Under the pieces are notes generated by a model that was not told where the DNA came from, searched no databases, and was given only the letters and a program-made list of their open reading frames with translations. 39,479 nucleotides of DNA from Hyphomicrobiales bacterium (lineage in GTDB: Bacteria > Pseudomonadota > Alphaproteobacteria > Rhizobiales > Xanthobacteraceae). A program made the translations under genes and the position numbers. The stretch is taken from assembly GCA_017305455.1 (NCBI GenBank), contig JAFKKO010000139.1, positions 1 to 39,479 of the forward strand, given 5' to 3'. Of this stretch, positions 1 to 8,153 are shown piece by piece (position 1 is the stretch's first letter; each line of letters starts with the position of its first letter).

Positions 1-285
1 GAAGAACTATCGCAAGAGATGCGGACGTTCGCACGTATGATTGCCTCGCTCATCGAAGAGGCGGAAGCCATTGGCTGGTACGAACAGCGGATGTCGCTTG
101 AAAAGAACGAGGAAGCCAAAACCATCATGGCCAACGCGCAAAAGGAAGAGTTCAAGCACTTCGGCATGAATCTCGAATTCTTGCTCCGCCGCAAGGCCGA
201 CTGGCGAACTGCCCTTCAAGGTATCCTCTTTAAGGAGGGCGACATCGTTGAGCATGGCGAGCAGGCAGAAAAAAAGGCCGACTGA
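1..285 (+). CDS. Encapsulin-type ferritin-like protein (5' partial)
   Basis: The reading frame is open from the first base, so the gene starts upstream of the window; the first internal Met is at base 19. The visible 94 residues match the encapsulated-ferritin (EncFtn) fold: a helix with EEAEAIGWYEQR, then a second helix with the E-x-x-H pair in EEFKHFGMNLEFLLRR, followed by the typical short tail. In characterised EncFtn proteins these Glu and His residues form a ferroxidase site at the interface of a decamer, oxidising Fe(II) for storage inside an encapsulin shell. No C-terminal encapsulin-targeting peptide is obvious in the tail (EHGEQAEKKAD), so loading may rely on another signal or the protein may act without a shell. 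It is the first visible gene of a tightly packed plus-strand run ending in a metal-efflux pump, which suggests metal handling. The family call is from memory of sequence motifs. Confidence 0.75.
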   Translation, partial: EELSQEMRTFARMIASLIEEAEAIGWYEQRMSLEKNEEAKTIMANAQKEEFKHFGMNLEFLLRRKADWRTALQGILFKEGDIVEHGEQAEKKAD

Positions 286-297
286 GGGAGGCGCAAC

Positions 298-579
298 GTG
301 GAGGAAAAAAGGGAATCGTTACGCACGCGCGTTCTGAAAACCGGCAGCATTTCCTTCGGCGGCGCCGCGATCTCCTGCACGGTCCGAAACATCAGCGCGA
401 CCGGCGCCCTTTTGGCAGTTGAAAGTCCGCTCGGCATTCCGGAACGGTTTATTCTGGTCGTGCCAACGGACCAAATTTCCCGGCCGTGCCGCACCATCTG
501 GAAATCCGAACGCCGCATCGGCGTCAGATTCGGACGTCCGCGCGATGCAAGTGAGGCATTATCGGGAAAGGCACCGTGA
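298..579 (+). CDS. Small PilZ-domain protein
   Basis: This 93-residue protein has a PilZ-like pattern: a basic R-x-R element near residues 8-11 and the signature NISATG near residues 33-38, followed by beta-strand-rich sequence and a RPCRTIWKSERRIGVRF stretch. PilZ domains often bind cyclic di-GMP through the Arg motif and the (D/N)xSxxG motif. Here the Arg motif is not perfect, so c-di-GMP binding is uncertain. The start is a GTG 12 bases after the ferritin-like gene, preceded by a GGGAGG ribosome-binding site. Its TGA overlaps the start of the next gene, indicating translational coupling. Very similar single-domain PilZ proteins are numerous in Bradyrhizobium relatives and mostly uncharacterised. 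Confidence 0.8.
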   Translation: MEEKRESLRTRVLKTGSISFGGAAISCTVRNISATGALLAVESPLGIPERFILVVPTDQISRPCRTIWKSERRIGVRFGRPRDASEALSGKAP

Positions 580-1064
580 TGCCCCGATTTATGCCGACGA
601 TGAGCGCGCTGCTGCTTGCTGGGTCGTTGTCCGCGACCTCGGCGGCTTATGCGCGAGGCGGTTTTGCATCGGAGAATCCATTTGCGGCCGAGCACATTGA
701 AGCCCTTCCTCCGGAGATCCAACGCAAATTGTCGGCACGCGCCAGCGCATGCGGAAACAAGGCGGCGGCGGCACACTACTTCTCGGTCACCATCGGCGCG
801 AACGGGGAGCAATTCCTCTCGCTTCATTTTGAGGAGTTTTCCTGCCGCGAGCGAACGACGCTCTGCCAAGATGATTTGTGCCTTCACGAGGTATACCTGA
901 GGTCACGAGGCCGGCACCGGCTCGTCTTCAGCGTCCATGCGCGCGATCTAAGGATGGTCGAGGTTGATGGTGTCATTGGCTTGGACGTCACCGGGGGCTC
1001 GGCACGCGGTCGATACCAATGGAGCGGCAGACGGTTCGTAAGAATGTCAACAAGGAAAGAATGA
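579..1064 (+). CDS. Small exported protein of unknown function
   Basis: About 161 residues. The first 26 residues form a plausible Sec signal peptide, with a hydrophobic stretch MSALLLAGSLSATSAA and an AYA-R cleavage site. The mature part has four to five Cys residues (ACGN, FSCRE, LCQDDLCLH), which could form disulfides in the periplasm. I do not recognise a family. A GTG lies directly before the ATG, so the start may be 576 or 579; either overlaps the PilZ stop codon, implying coupled translation. It sits inside the ferritin/CDF run, so a role in envelope or metal stress is possible but only inferred from neighbours. Confidence 0.65.
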   Translation: MPRFMPTMSALLLAGSLSATSAAYARGGFASENPFAAEHIEALPPEIQRKLSARASACGNKAAAAHYFSVTIGANGEQFLSLHFEEFSCRERTTLCQDDLCLHEVYLRSRGRHRLVFSVHARDLRMVEVDGVIGLDVTGGSARGRYQWSGRRFVRMSTRKE

Positions 1065-1071
1065 CAGACGA

Positions 1072-1929
1072 ATGGTGCCATCAATCATAAAACACCTGCA
1101 TTTCGACGGGGCGGATATCAGCTTCCGGAAGAAATTCCGACTGTTCTTTACCGTCGGTGTCGTGGTGCTGCTCCTTGGGTGCATAAAGACGGCGATCCAT
1201 TATTATGGATGGGAGTTTCTCGAACTTAACCGATTGCTGACGAGTGGTATTGGCGGCGCCATCTTCATCATCGGCTTCCTGTTGTCGAGCATTCTCGCTG
1301 ACTACAAGGAGGCGGAGCGCATTCCGGCCGATATCCGCACCGCAATTGAGGCGATTGACGGGGACCTCGAGTCATTTGCCGTAGACCATCCGGACTTCAA
1401 CCTCGGAGAATGCCGCGGGATTCTTATTGGCGTTATCGATAAGCTTCGCCGAGGTTTGGACCACACCAAGGACCATCGGGACCTCCCGCCCGCTTTGGAC
1501 GAGGTTGCTCGATTGACGCCGATTTTCGGACGCCTGGAGAAAATGGGCATGGCTGCAAACTTCGTCGTGCGCTTGCGCACCACGCAAGATGTCATTCGAC
1601 GCGCCATGCTGCGCATCTATCATATCCAACGCGTCGAATTCGTCCCCTCGGTGCACGTGCTGGTCCAGACCCTGGTGCTGTCCATCGTGGGGATGCTGCT
1701 CCTCCTGAAGACCGAAGGCGATCCCGCCTCCGCAATCATGTTCGGCTTCATCACCTACATGTTCGTCTATGCGCTGTATCTTGTTCGGTTGCTTGAACAG
1801 CCCTTCGCGAAGGGTCATGGCTCCGTCGATGATGTGAGCTTCTTTCTGTTAAATGAACTCGAAACCAAGCTGCGAGGCGCGGTAGGGCAGAATGCTGATG
1901 CCCGTCCGGCCGGCTTTTCGGAGGCGTAA
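1072..1929 (+). CDS. Four-helix integral membrane protein
   Basis: The 285-residue product has two hydrophobic helices near the N-terminus (about residues 24-45 and 58-80), a soluble, helix-rich middle of about 115 residues, and two more helices (about 197-218 and 222-243). This 2+2 arrangement with a cytoplasmic middle is reminiscent of bestrophin-like/DUF4239 membrane proteins, but I cannot confirm the family. It begins 7 bases after the exported protein and ends one base before the CDF pump start, so it belongs to the same transcript. Function is unknown; an ion channel or transport accessory is only a guess. Confidence 0.6.
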   Translation: MVPSIIKHLHFDGADISFRKKFRLFFTVGVVVLLLGCIKTAIHYYGWEFLELNRLLTSGIGGAIFIIGFLLSSILADYKEAERIPADIRTAIEAIDGDLESFAVDHPDFNLGECRGILIGVIDKLRRGLDHTKDHRDLPPALDEVARLTPIFGRLEKMGMAANFVVRLRTTQDVIRRAMLRIYHIQRVEFVPSVHVLVQTLVLSIVGMLLLLKTEGDPASAIMFGFITYMFVYALYLVRLLEQPFAKGHGSVDDVSFFLLNELETKLRGAVGQNADARPAGFSEA

Positions 1930-1930
1930 G

Positions 1931-2830
1931 ATGCACGGCGGAGGGACGACAGGTACGGCGGCGGCACAACACGCGGGAAAATTGGCCTGGGCTTTGGGGT
2001 TGACAGCCACCTACATGGTCGCGGAGGTCGTTGGCGGTCTGATCACGGGTAGCTTGGCCCTTCTGGCCGACGCCGCCCACATGTTGACCGATGTCGGCGG
2101 ATTGGCGCTTGCGCTGTTGGCGATCCGTTTCGCGGCGCGCGAGGCTACGCCGCAGCGGACATACGGCTATTTGCGGATGGAGGTGCTCTCGGCATTGACC
2201 AACGCCGTCGTCTTGCTGCTGTTGACTGTCTATATTCTGTACGAAGCTTATCAGCGCTTCGTGTCGCCGCCGGAAATCCTGAGCGGTCCGATGCTGGTAG
2301 TCGCTGCGATCGGACTAATCGTCAATCTCGTCAGCATGCGCCTCCTGGCCGGAGGATCATCGGAAAGCGTCAACGTCAAGGGCGCATATTTTGAAGTTCT
2401 GAGCGACATGCTCGGCTCGATCGGAGTGATCGTTGCGGCACTTCTCATGATGTGGAGGGGATGGCGGCTTGCCGATCCGATCATCGGCGCCGGCATCGGC
2501 CTGTTCATCGTACCCCGGACGTGGCTGTTGTTGAAGCAGGTCACCCGCATCCTCATGGAGGGCGTGCCGCCGAACGTCGACGTCGATCTACTTGAGAAAA
2601 GGCTGGCGGGAATTTCGGGCGTGATGGCTGTCCACGATCTGCACGTCTGGACGATTACGTCGGGATTTGATGCCATGAGTTGCCATGTCGTGGTTGCGGA
2701 CCTGTCAATGAGCCGAGGGGTGCTGCAGGAAGCTCGCCAAATTATGAAGGGAGAATTTGGAATCGACCACGTCACGATCCAAGTCGAGGATGAAGCGTTG
2801 CGCTCCAGAGAGGTAATTCTCCACGTTTGA
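1931..2830 (+). CDS. CDF-family metal cation efflux transporter (CzcD/ZitB-like)
   Basis: A 299-residue cation diffusion facilitator, which exports Zn(II), Co(II), Fe(II) or similar ions in exchange for protons across the inner membrane. Six membrane helices occupy roughly residues 15-205, and a cytoplasmic ferredoxin-like domain follows. The helix 2 metal site is HMLTD within ADAAHMLTDVGG. In helix 5 the pair is EVLSD, with Glu at the position where ZitB-type proteins usually have His, a substitution seen in other CzcD-like pumps that can affect metal choice. The C-terminal domain carries VHDLHVWTI, typical of the family. The ATG at 1931 directly after the upstream stop is preferred to an in-frame ATG at 1892 that lies inside the upstream gene. 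It is the last intact gene of the run and supports a metal-homeostasis role for it. Confidence 0.9.
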   Translation: MHGGGTTGTAAAQHAGKLAWALGLTATYMVAEVVGGLITGSLALLADAAHMLTDVGGLALALLAIRFAAREATPQRTYGYLRMEVLSALTNAVVLLLLTVYILYEAYQRFVSPPEILSGPMLVVAAIGLIVNLVSMRLLAGGSSESVNVKGAYFEVLSDMLGSIGVIVAALLMMWRGWRLADPIIGAGIGLFIVPRTWLLLKQVTRILMEGVPPNVDVDLLEKRLAGISGVMAVHDLHVWTITSGFDAMSCHVVVADLSMSRGVLQEARQIMKGEFGIDHVTIQVEDEALRSREVILHV

Positions 2831-2902
2831 AAGCGAAACCGTCTTTAGCGTGTCAAGATCTCGGCTTTTCAGCTGCTGCGATGGACAACGACAATAAATG
2901 CG

Positions 2903-3165
2903 GCAACTGGGCGGGGGCGCTACGTCGGAGCCGAGCTTATGCAAACCTTCGCTCGCGCCGGGGTCGTGGTGACGCTGGTCTTCTGTGGTCGTCGTCTTCT
3001 GCCTGGGACCGAGCCGTAGATTGGGCAAGCGCTCGCGGATTATCCGATGATGGGTGGCGATCATACGAGGCGTGACCTACGATTTTATCCGCAAGAGACG
3101 AGGACAGCGGCGCGCTCGCGATCACTCGAAATGACGGCTCTGAGGTATTGACCGCCGAGCGAAGT
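2903..3165 (+). pseudogene. Remnant of a MerA/Lpd-type pyridine nucleotide-disulfide oxidoreductase
   Basis: No intact gene occupies the roughly 370 bases between the CDF pump and the next gene. One frame starting near 2918 reads RYVGAELMQTFARAGVVVTL, then VFCGRRLLPGTEP, a stop (TAG at 3017-3019), and IGQALADYPMMGG. This matches the NAD(P)H-binding Rossmann segment of mercuric reductase/dihydrolipoamide dehydrogenase-type enzymes (usually GGGYIG-E, then RLLP--EPEI---L). A different frame near 3097-3160 reads DEDSGALAITRNDGSEVLTA, resembling the strand before the family's VATGR motif. The piece therefore carries at least one stop and one frameshift and lacks both ends. The family call is from motif recognition; the second half is less certain than the first. 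Confidence 0.55.
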
Positions 3166-3197
3166 TGCGTGGGGCACAATCTGATGAGACCGATGGC

Positions 3198-4760
3198 CTA
3201 TTCCTCAGATTCTGTAGGCGACGCTGGCGACGTCTGATTTCCAAGATAAAGATGTCTGAAATTATCGTGTTGGCGTAACGCCTCAGGTCTGTAAGAGCCG
3301 ACATCCGCACATTGCGTAACCTCGGCAAGGGCAAAACGCGTTGTAACAGTGGGATCGACGGGAGCATCAGGTTTAATATCGCGTACCTTCGTTTCCCAGT
3401 TTTTGGTTGCGATAGCGCGCTGCAGCCAACTCCATTTTGGTAGCTTCACGGCGTAGCCGTCGAGCGTATCGCGCATGCCGGCAACTTCGCAGTGTTGCAC
3501 GCCGTCCGCGGCGGGAAAGATGAAAAGAGCAGGACCTAAATCGCCGGTGTTTGGCATCTTCACGCCGTTGACGTAGATCGGGCCCGTTTTCAAACCGTCT
3601 GGGACTTTCGTTGCTTGTTCGCACATCCATTGCAGAGCGATGTCGGATAGGCGGGATTCCGGCTCGGGGTATGATCCGCCGATGTCGGAGTGGTTGCCGG
3701 CAAACCAACGTTGAACGAGCCGGGCATGACCGGGGAAATGCGGCGCACCGTCGTCCCTGCCGCCCCAGCCGACACGATCGAAGTCCTTTCGAGTTTCGTC
3801 GATGGCGTTGGCCGCCCTCGCAAAGGCGACGTGCCGGCTCAGCAACCGGTCGAAGTTTTCGCCCTTCCATATCGCCTTGTGAGATCGTGATTGGCCCGGC
3901 TCGGGATAGTCCGTGATAGTTTTAATCGTCGCCTTGTTCTGCCAGTACCAAAAGATGCCGTTAGCAGCCGCCACTATGAGAACTTGAAGAACGAATCCCA
4001 CGACCATAAAGCTGCTTCCGAAGATCCAGGTGCTCAATGCCGCAAGTACGACGGCCGGAAGGAATCCGCCGACGAAGGCAGCGAGTGAAACGCCGATGGA
4101 CAGCCCTGCCTGGATGAGAAGATATCTCATGCCGCGGGCGCCGAGCGCTGCAACGGTATCGAATACACCGATGAAGTAGGGGGCGGCATTGGAATCTGAG
4201 CCGTCTCCGGATCCGTACTTCATCTGGAAACGACGTGCGAGTTCAAAGCGCTCGGCCTCGAACTCCGCGCGCGGATGTCCGGCACCGTGTTCGAGTACGG
4301 TATCGACTGCTTCCCAAGCGATGTCGCGCGCGGCCTTGCGGAATTTCATCACGGGGCCGTCAAGTGTCTTCGTCGGGATACCGCAGAGCATCAGCAGGTT
4401 CGCAAGGCTACGGACCGTATAGGCGCCGCGGCTGAAGCCAAAAAGATAGATTCGGTCGCCGGGCTGATAATGGTTGATGATGAATTCGTAGCAGTCGGCA
4501 ATGTTGCGCTTGATGCCGGCGCCCGTCACCGATCCGAGGAGCTTTTGGACGAAGCGAACCGGAGCGGTGAGGGCGGTAGTTCCGATGTCGGTACCGAGGC
4601 CGGCGTCATAGAATACAACCTGCTGCGACGGATTGATGCCGGTGTCCGCGTGGTCACGCGAGCTGCGGTACATCTTATAGATGTTGCTAATGCGCTGTTC
4701 CGGACGGGCACCGCCGTCTTGGCCGGTCCCGTCCGAGAACACAACGATGTTCTTCGGCAT
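3198..4760 (-). CDS. DUF2235 alpha/beta-hydrolase with membrane helices, last gene of the CBASS operon
   Basis: A 520-residue protein of the DUF2235 family, which includes the Tle1 phospholipases of type VI secretion. Visible are the N-terminal NIVVFSDGTGQ, the nucleophile elbow GFSRGAYTVR with Ser110, a candidate acid Asp201 (FIGVFDTVAALG) and a candidate His357 (AGNHSDIGGSYPE). A strongly hydrophobic block, residues about 212-275, looks like two or three membrane helices inserted between acid and histidine. It starts 17 bases after the patatin stop, with a GCGGAGAG ribosome-binding site, so it is read from the CBASS operon. There are no type VI secretion genes or immunity gene beside it. 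I infer a membrane-acting lipase or esterase serving as an extra CBASS effector; substrate is unknown. A second, shorter DUF2235 gene lies at 10895. Confidence 0.85.
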   Translation of the reverse strand: MPKNIVVFSDGTGQDGGARPEQRISNIYKMYRSSRDHADTGINPSQQVVFYDAGLGTDIGTTALTAPVRFVQKLLGSVTGAGIKRNIADCYEFIINHYQPGDRIYLFGFSRGAYTVRSLANLLMLCGIPTKTLDGPVMKFRKAARDIAWEAVDTVLEHGAGHPRAEFEAERFELARRFQMKYGSGDGSDSNAAPYFIGVFDTVAALGARGMRYLLIQAGLSIGVSLAAFVGGFLPAVVLAALSTWIFGSSFMVVGFVLQVLIVAAANGIFWYWQNKATIKTITDYPEPGQSRSHKAIWKGENFDRLLSRHVAFARAANAIDETRKDFDRVGWGGRDDGAPHFPGHARLVQRWFAGNHSDIGGSYPEPESRLSDIALQWMCEQATKVPDGLKTGPIYVNGVKMPNTGDLGPALFIFPAADGVQHCEVAGMRDTLDGYAVKLPKWSWLQRAIATKNWETKVRDIKPDAPVDPTVTTRFALAEVTQCADVGSYRPEALRQHDNFRHLYLGNQTSPASPTESEE

Positions 4761-4777
4761 AATACTCTCCGCGTGAG

Positions 4778-5851
4778 CTACGTCGATGATTCTGAAATGG
4801 GTACTGGCTCGTATGCAGATGCCTTTCTAGCCAGGAAGGTGTAGGCGATGTCTTGTCCGAATTCATCGACTACGCTCTTCGCCGCAGGCACAAGCTCATC
4901 GATAGATCTACGGTAGTCGTCCAACAGGATTGGTCTCGGATTTTTTGGTGGATCGATCCGATGTACGGACGGAGGGCCGAGAAGAAGCCGGGCTTGGTTA
5001 ATGGCAGAGAGAGATTGCAGCCGCATCGCTGCGAAAATGATGTCTGACCATGCGAATTTACCTCCAAAATCGATCTTGTCGCCCGAGACGACGTAAGGAT
5101 CGTCACCGCAACCGATACTAAACAGATCGATCTGACTTCTATCGATATCAAAGCAGATCATCGCTTCGATAACGGCAAGCATGGCGGGATTATTGGCCCA
5201 CACGCCACCATCGATCAACGTATAGTGGTTGTGCTCTAGAGGCCGAAAAAAGGTAGGGGCAGCAGACGCCGAGAGAGCAACTTTCACCATCGAATCGAAC
5301 CGGTCGCACTTGTAGTCAGGATGGTGAGGCGTCTTGAATACAAAGACCTCGCTGTGTCTTCCCTCAAAGGCAGGGATGCATAGCCGTACAATCGACTCGC
5401 CGAATGTTTTTTTGCCAAGTATATCGCGGAGCATTTTTTCCAGAGGCTCGCGTTCATAACGGCGATACAAGAAATGCCTTTTGCCGGACCACCAGGCACG
5501 TATCCGATCGATGGTTGAGTCTGTCGGTTCTGGAAATATTTCCGGACCACGACAGATGTATAGGTGAGCAAGCTCTGATGCTTTCAAACCAGCGCCGAGC
5601 CCGAGAGCAAGAATTCCGCCGGTTGATGTGCCTACGATGAGGTCAAAGTATCCGGCGATCGAATCGCCACCAAGATAGCGCTGCTCGAGTTCGGACAGAA
5701 TCGTAGCCGGAAATAGACCCTTTATGCCGCCACCATCGATCGAAAGAATCCTGAAGCGTTGATCTTTCGGCCAGGGTTGTGGCTTCCGGCGCTCGCGTAT
5801 CGCTCCGGCCGATCTTGGTATGGAGGAGCGCCCGCTATTCGCATCGATCAT
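4778..5851 (-). CDS. capV: CapV-type patatin-like phospholipase, CBASS effector
   Basis: A 357-residue patatin. The oxyanion-hole motif GGGIKG is at residues 40-45, the nucleophile GTSTG at 74-78 (Ser76) and the catalytic Asp in DGGVWANNP at residue 214, so the Ser-Asp dyad is intact. CapV enzymes are switched on by a CBASS cyclic nucleotide and degrade inner-membrane phospholipids, killing the infected cell. The ATG at 5851 overlaps the JAB gene stop as ATGA and has GGAG upstream; an in-frame GTG at 5860 is the alternative. The very similar residues around each motif in the frameshifted patatin at 15023-16088 show the two are paralogues. It lies between the Cap3 peptidase and the DUF2235 gene in one operon. 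Confidence 0.93.
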   Translation of the reverse strand: MIDANSGRSSIPRSAGAIRERRKPQPWPKDQRFRILSIDGGGIKGLFPATILSELEQRYLGGDSIAGYFDLIVGTSTGGILALGLGAGLKASELAHLYICRGPEIFPEPTDSTIDRIRAWWSGKRHFLYRRYEREPLEKMLRDILGKKTFGESIVRLCIPAFEGRHSEVFVFKTPHHPDYKCDRFDSMVKVALSASAAPTFFRPLEHNHYTLIDGGVWANNPAMLAVIEAMICFDIDRSQIDLFSIGCGDDPYVVSGDKIDFGGKFAWSDIIFAAMRLQSLSAINQARLLLGPPSVHRIDPPKNPRPILLDDYRRSIDELVPAAKSVVDEFGQDIAYTFLARKASAYEPVPISESST

Positions 5852-6372
5852 GGGACGCACTCCGTATCATTTGTGATTTGTGGCAGCGGAGATTCGAGCC
5901 GGTTCGTTCGTATCGAAAGTTGGTGCACAGATGATTGATCGCAGGCCGAGACGAAGAGGCTGCCTGGAAGCGATGCGCGGCCAACAATGACCATAATGAA
6001 GCCATTCAACGCATGGTGCGAGCGTCTGACACAATCCGAGATGTTGCGGCTATCGATATGTGAAGGTGACGCGACATCCTCCGGGTGCGTATGCCAGCAA
6101 CCTACAAAATGTTGCCCGCGCGCAAACATGTCGTCGATCTCGCGCTGTTCGGCTCGTTCGTCCGGCCGATATGAATAGCGAGATCGACGATCATCACGCC
6201 GCGGGCCGGTTGCGATGTTGGTATTGATCACCGGAAGCTCGAAACGCGCGAACAAAAGTCCGCCAGCTTCGCTCTGCCAAAATCGCGTTTGACGATGTCG
6301 ACTGAAATGATTCAAGACGCTATCACTGAACGTAAGTAACTGTCCAGATTGCCCGATGTCGTAGGAAATCAC
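5848..6372 (-). CDS. cap3: Cap3 JAB/JAMM isopeptidase of CBASS
   Basis: A JAB-domain metalloprotease of about 174 residues. The zinc site is complete: Glu35 in SEAGGLLFA, then HTHP with His94 and His96, and S-x-x-D (Ser104, Asp107) in SHIDS, the JAMM motif. In type II CBASS, Cap3 cuts the CD-NTase off its conjugates, opposing Cap2. I chose the GTG at 6372, which overlaps the Cap2 stop as GTGA and has GGAGG about ten bases upstream; an in-frame ATG at 6468 would overlap Cap2 by 100 bases and encodes low-quality sequence. The stop overlaps the CapV start, so the two are translationally coupled. Confidence 0.92.
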   Translation of the reverse strand: MISYDIGQSGQLLTFSDSVLNHFSRHRQTRFWQSEAGGLLFARFELPVINTNIATGPRRDDRRSRYSYRPDERAEQREIDDMFARGQHFVGCWHTHPEDVASPSHIDSRNISDCVRRSHHALNGFIMVIVGRASLPGSLFVSACDQSSVHQLSIRTNRLESPLPQITNDTECVP

Positions 6373-8153
6373 GCCGCAATATCCTCCGCGGGGCGCCTCC
6401 ATAGCCTTTCGATCACGGTCGCGCCATTGAGCGCTTGGGGAGCGATCGCTCGCAATTCTTCCGTCCATGTACCGCCGGCGGCTTCTACGAAGGTGCGACG
6501 TGCGAGCCAGATGCGGTGGGTGGCCGATGATGCCTGATCGAGAAGGGCATCAAGCGCAGTCTGCGCGACCATCGACGTAACGAATCCGAGCTCGACGGGG
6601 CCATAGGGATCAAACGCAGCTCCACAGGCGGGTTCGTATTGCCGCGTTCCGTGCGGCCATCGTGTGGCTACAAGATGCGGTAATCCAGTCGCATCCAAGC
6701 CGTTGCACAGACGGTCACCGGTTGAGGAGATGACGATCGCGTGCCCCGCAGCGGCATGTGGCTCGGTCCAGCCGTAGACGACCGGGAAGCGGGGTGTTTG
6801 GGCGGCCTGCCATTCGTCGAGAAGGGATTCACTTGGCCAATCTCCAAGTGCGGAAACGATGAGGTCAACCTCGGCGAGTGGGCAGTCATCGCGAAGAAGG
6901 AGATCCTGTACGGACGAATTATAACACTCCACCTTGGTATGCGGGAGCTCCAACCGTATACGTTTCCCGAGATCGATAGCCTTGGATGCACCGATCGATC
7001 TTACCCCGAGAGGGTGCCTTCCGACATTGGCGCCTGTAAGAAATTGCTTGTCGACGAGGATTAACTTGCCGATGCCAGCCCGGGCCAGCGTCATGCCGAC
7101 CGGTGCCCCGACTGACCCGCACCCGAGAACGGCGACGGTTGCTTCGCGCAGCACGTGAACCCGCGGATCGCGTTCGCGGCCATGTATCCAATTGGGATCG
7201 ACACGCTCGATCGATGCGCGATCTGCAGGAGCACCTCCGAACAATCTCGCGTGCAGCACGTTTTCTGGTAGCAAGGATGGTCGGAAACCCGCGACGAGAG
7301 GATCCGATCCCCGGACAATCTTTGGCCGATTAACTACTGTGGTTACCAGCGCCGGCCCGTTTTCCGTGTTCGCACCCATCATGACGAGTAGGCGTTGGGG
7401 CGTTTCATGGGCAAGCTCGTTGAGGTCATTGGCGACGCCAGCGCGGGCGGCCATATTGTAGACGTCCTTTGCCGAGGAAGGGTATTCGGACGGGATCGGA
7501 ACGTCGTCCAACCAAGCCAAGACGCCCCCCTTGAATCGGAGCTCGGACCCAGCAATCGTTGGAGCGAAATTGCGAAGCCAGGCACGTAACATTTCGTCGT
7601 TATCAGCAATGATGGTCCTTCTGGCGCCTTCCCAAATCCTGATGATCCGCGACGGTGGCGCGGGTTCAATCAGAGATAGGATGGTACGGGCCTGCCCACG
7701 CTCCGCATGATTCCAGTATGTGAGAAATTCGGTCTGGAAATCACCAGTACGTTCGCCGCGAACCAGTGCTTCAATCAAATCGAACGCCCGCTCGAGCAGA
7801 TGGGCGATTCCGGCGTAGGGATTGTTGATCGGGAATGTGGCATACTCTGGCACTAAACAGAGTACGCCGTCTTTCTCGACGTGAGGCCAAGTCAAGAAGC
7901 GAGGTCGATCGACCAGCGCAATTTGGGCGGGCACAAAGGGGAATCCCGCCGTCACAAGAACATCAAGCCGGCGACGACAATCGGGAAATTCGCAGTCAAA
8001 ACGCCAGCCAACTTCGATCGAACGCCGTCGGTAGGCAGCGAGTTGTCTGGCATCGAGCCTTTGTGGCCAAAGCCCGACTTGCTGCCATCGCGATTCAACG
8101 ACGGCGATGGCAGATTGGAAACGTTTCATAAGAGGGGCGATGCCCTCAGGCAT
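6369..8153 (-). CDS. cap2: Cap2, fused E2-E1 ubiquitin-transfer-like enzyme of CBASS
   Basis: A 594-residue fusion. The N-terminal E2-like domain (about 1-165) has a catalytic Cys at residue 99 in DGVLCLVPEY. A linker/inactive adenylation region follows. The C-terminal E1/ThiF domain has the nucleotide loop GCGSVGAP (residues 344-351) and a catalytic Cys near 510 in EPACGAAFDPYG. Cap2 adenylates the C-terminus of the CD-NTase and passes it through its cysteines to a target, which primes CD-NTase activity. The start ATG overlaps the last codons and TGA of the CD-NTase gene by 8 bases. Presence of this fusion together with Cap3 makes this a full-length type II CBASS. Confidence 0.94.
   Translation of the reverse strand: MPEGIAPLMKRFQSAIAVVESRWQQVGLWPQRLDARQLAAYRRRSIEVGWRFDCEFPDCRRRLDVLVTAGFPFVPAQIALVDRPRFLTWPHVEKDGVLCLVPEYATFPINNPYAGIAHLLERAFDLIEALVRGERTGDFQTEFLTYWNHAERGQARTILSLIEPAPPSRIIRIWEGARRTIIADNDEMLRAWLRNFAPTIAGSELRFKGGVLAWLDDVPIPSEYPSSAKDVYNMAARAGVANDLNELAHETPQRLLVMMGANTENGPALVTTVVNRPKIVRGSDPLVAGFRPSLLPENVLHARLFGGAPADRASIERVDPNWIHGRERDPRVHVLREATVAVLGCGSVGAPVGMTLARAGIGKLILVDKQFLTGANVGRHPLGVRSIGASKAIDLGKRIRLELPHTKVECYNSSVQDLLLRDDCPLAEVDLIVSALGDWPSESLLDEWQAAQTPRFPVVYGWTEPHAAAGHAIVISSTGDRLCNGLDATGLPHLVATRWPHGTRQYEPACGAAFDPYGPVELGFVTSMVAQTALDALLDQASSATHRIWLARRTFVEAAGGTWTEELRAIAPQALNGATVIERLWRRPAEDIAA

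Noticed and set aside
3198-4760. DUF2235 as a type VI secretion effector with immunity gene
   Set aside because: No VgrG, PAAR, Tap/DUF4123 or immunity-like gene is adjacent; the neighbours are CBASS genes.
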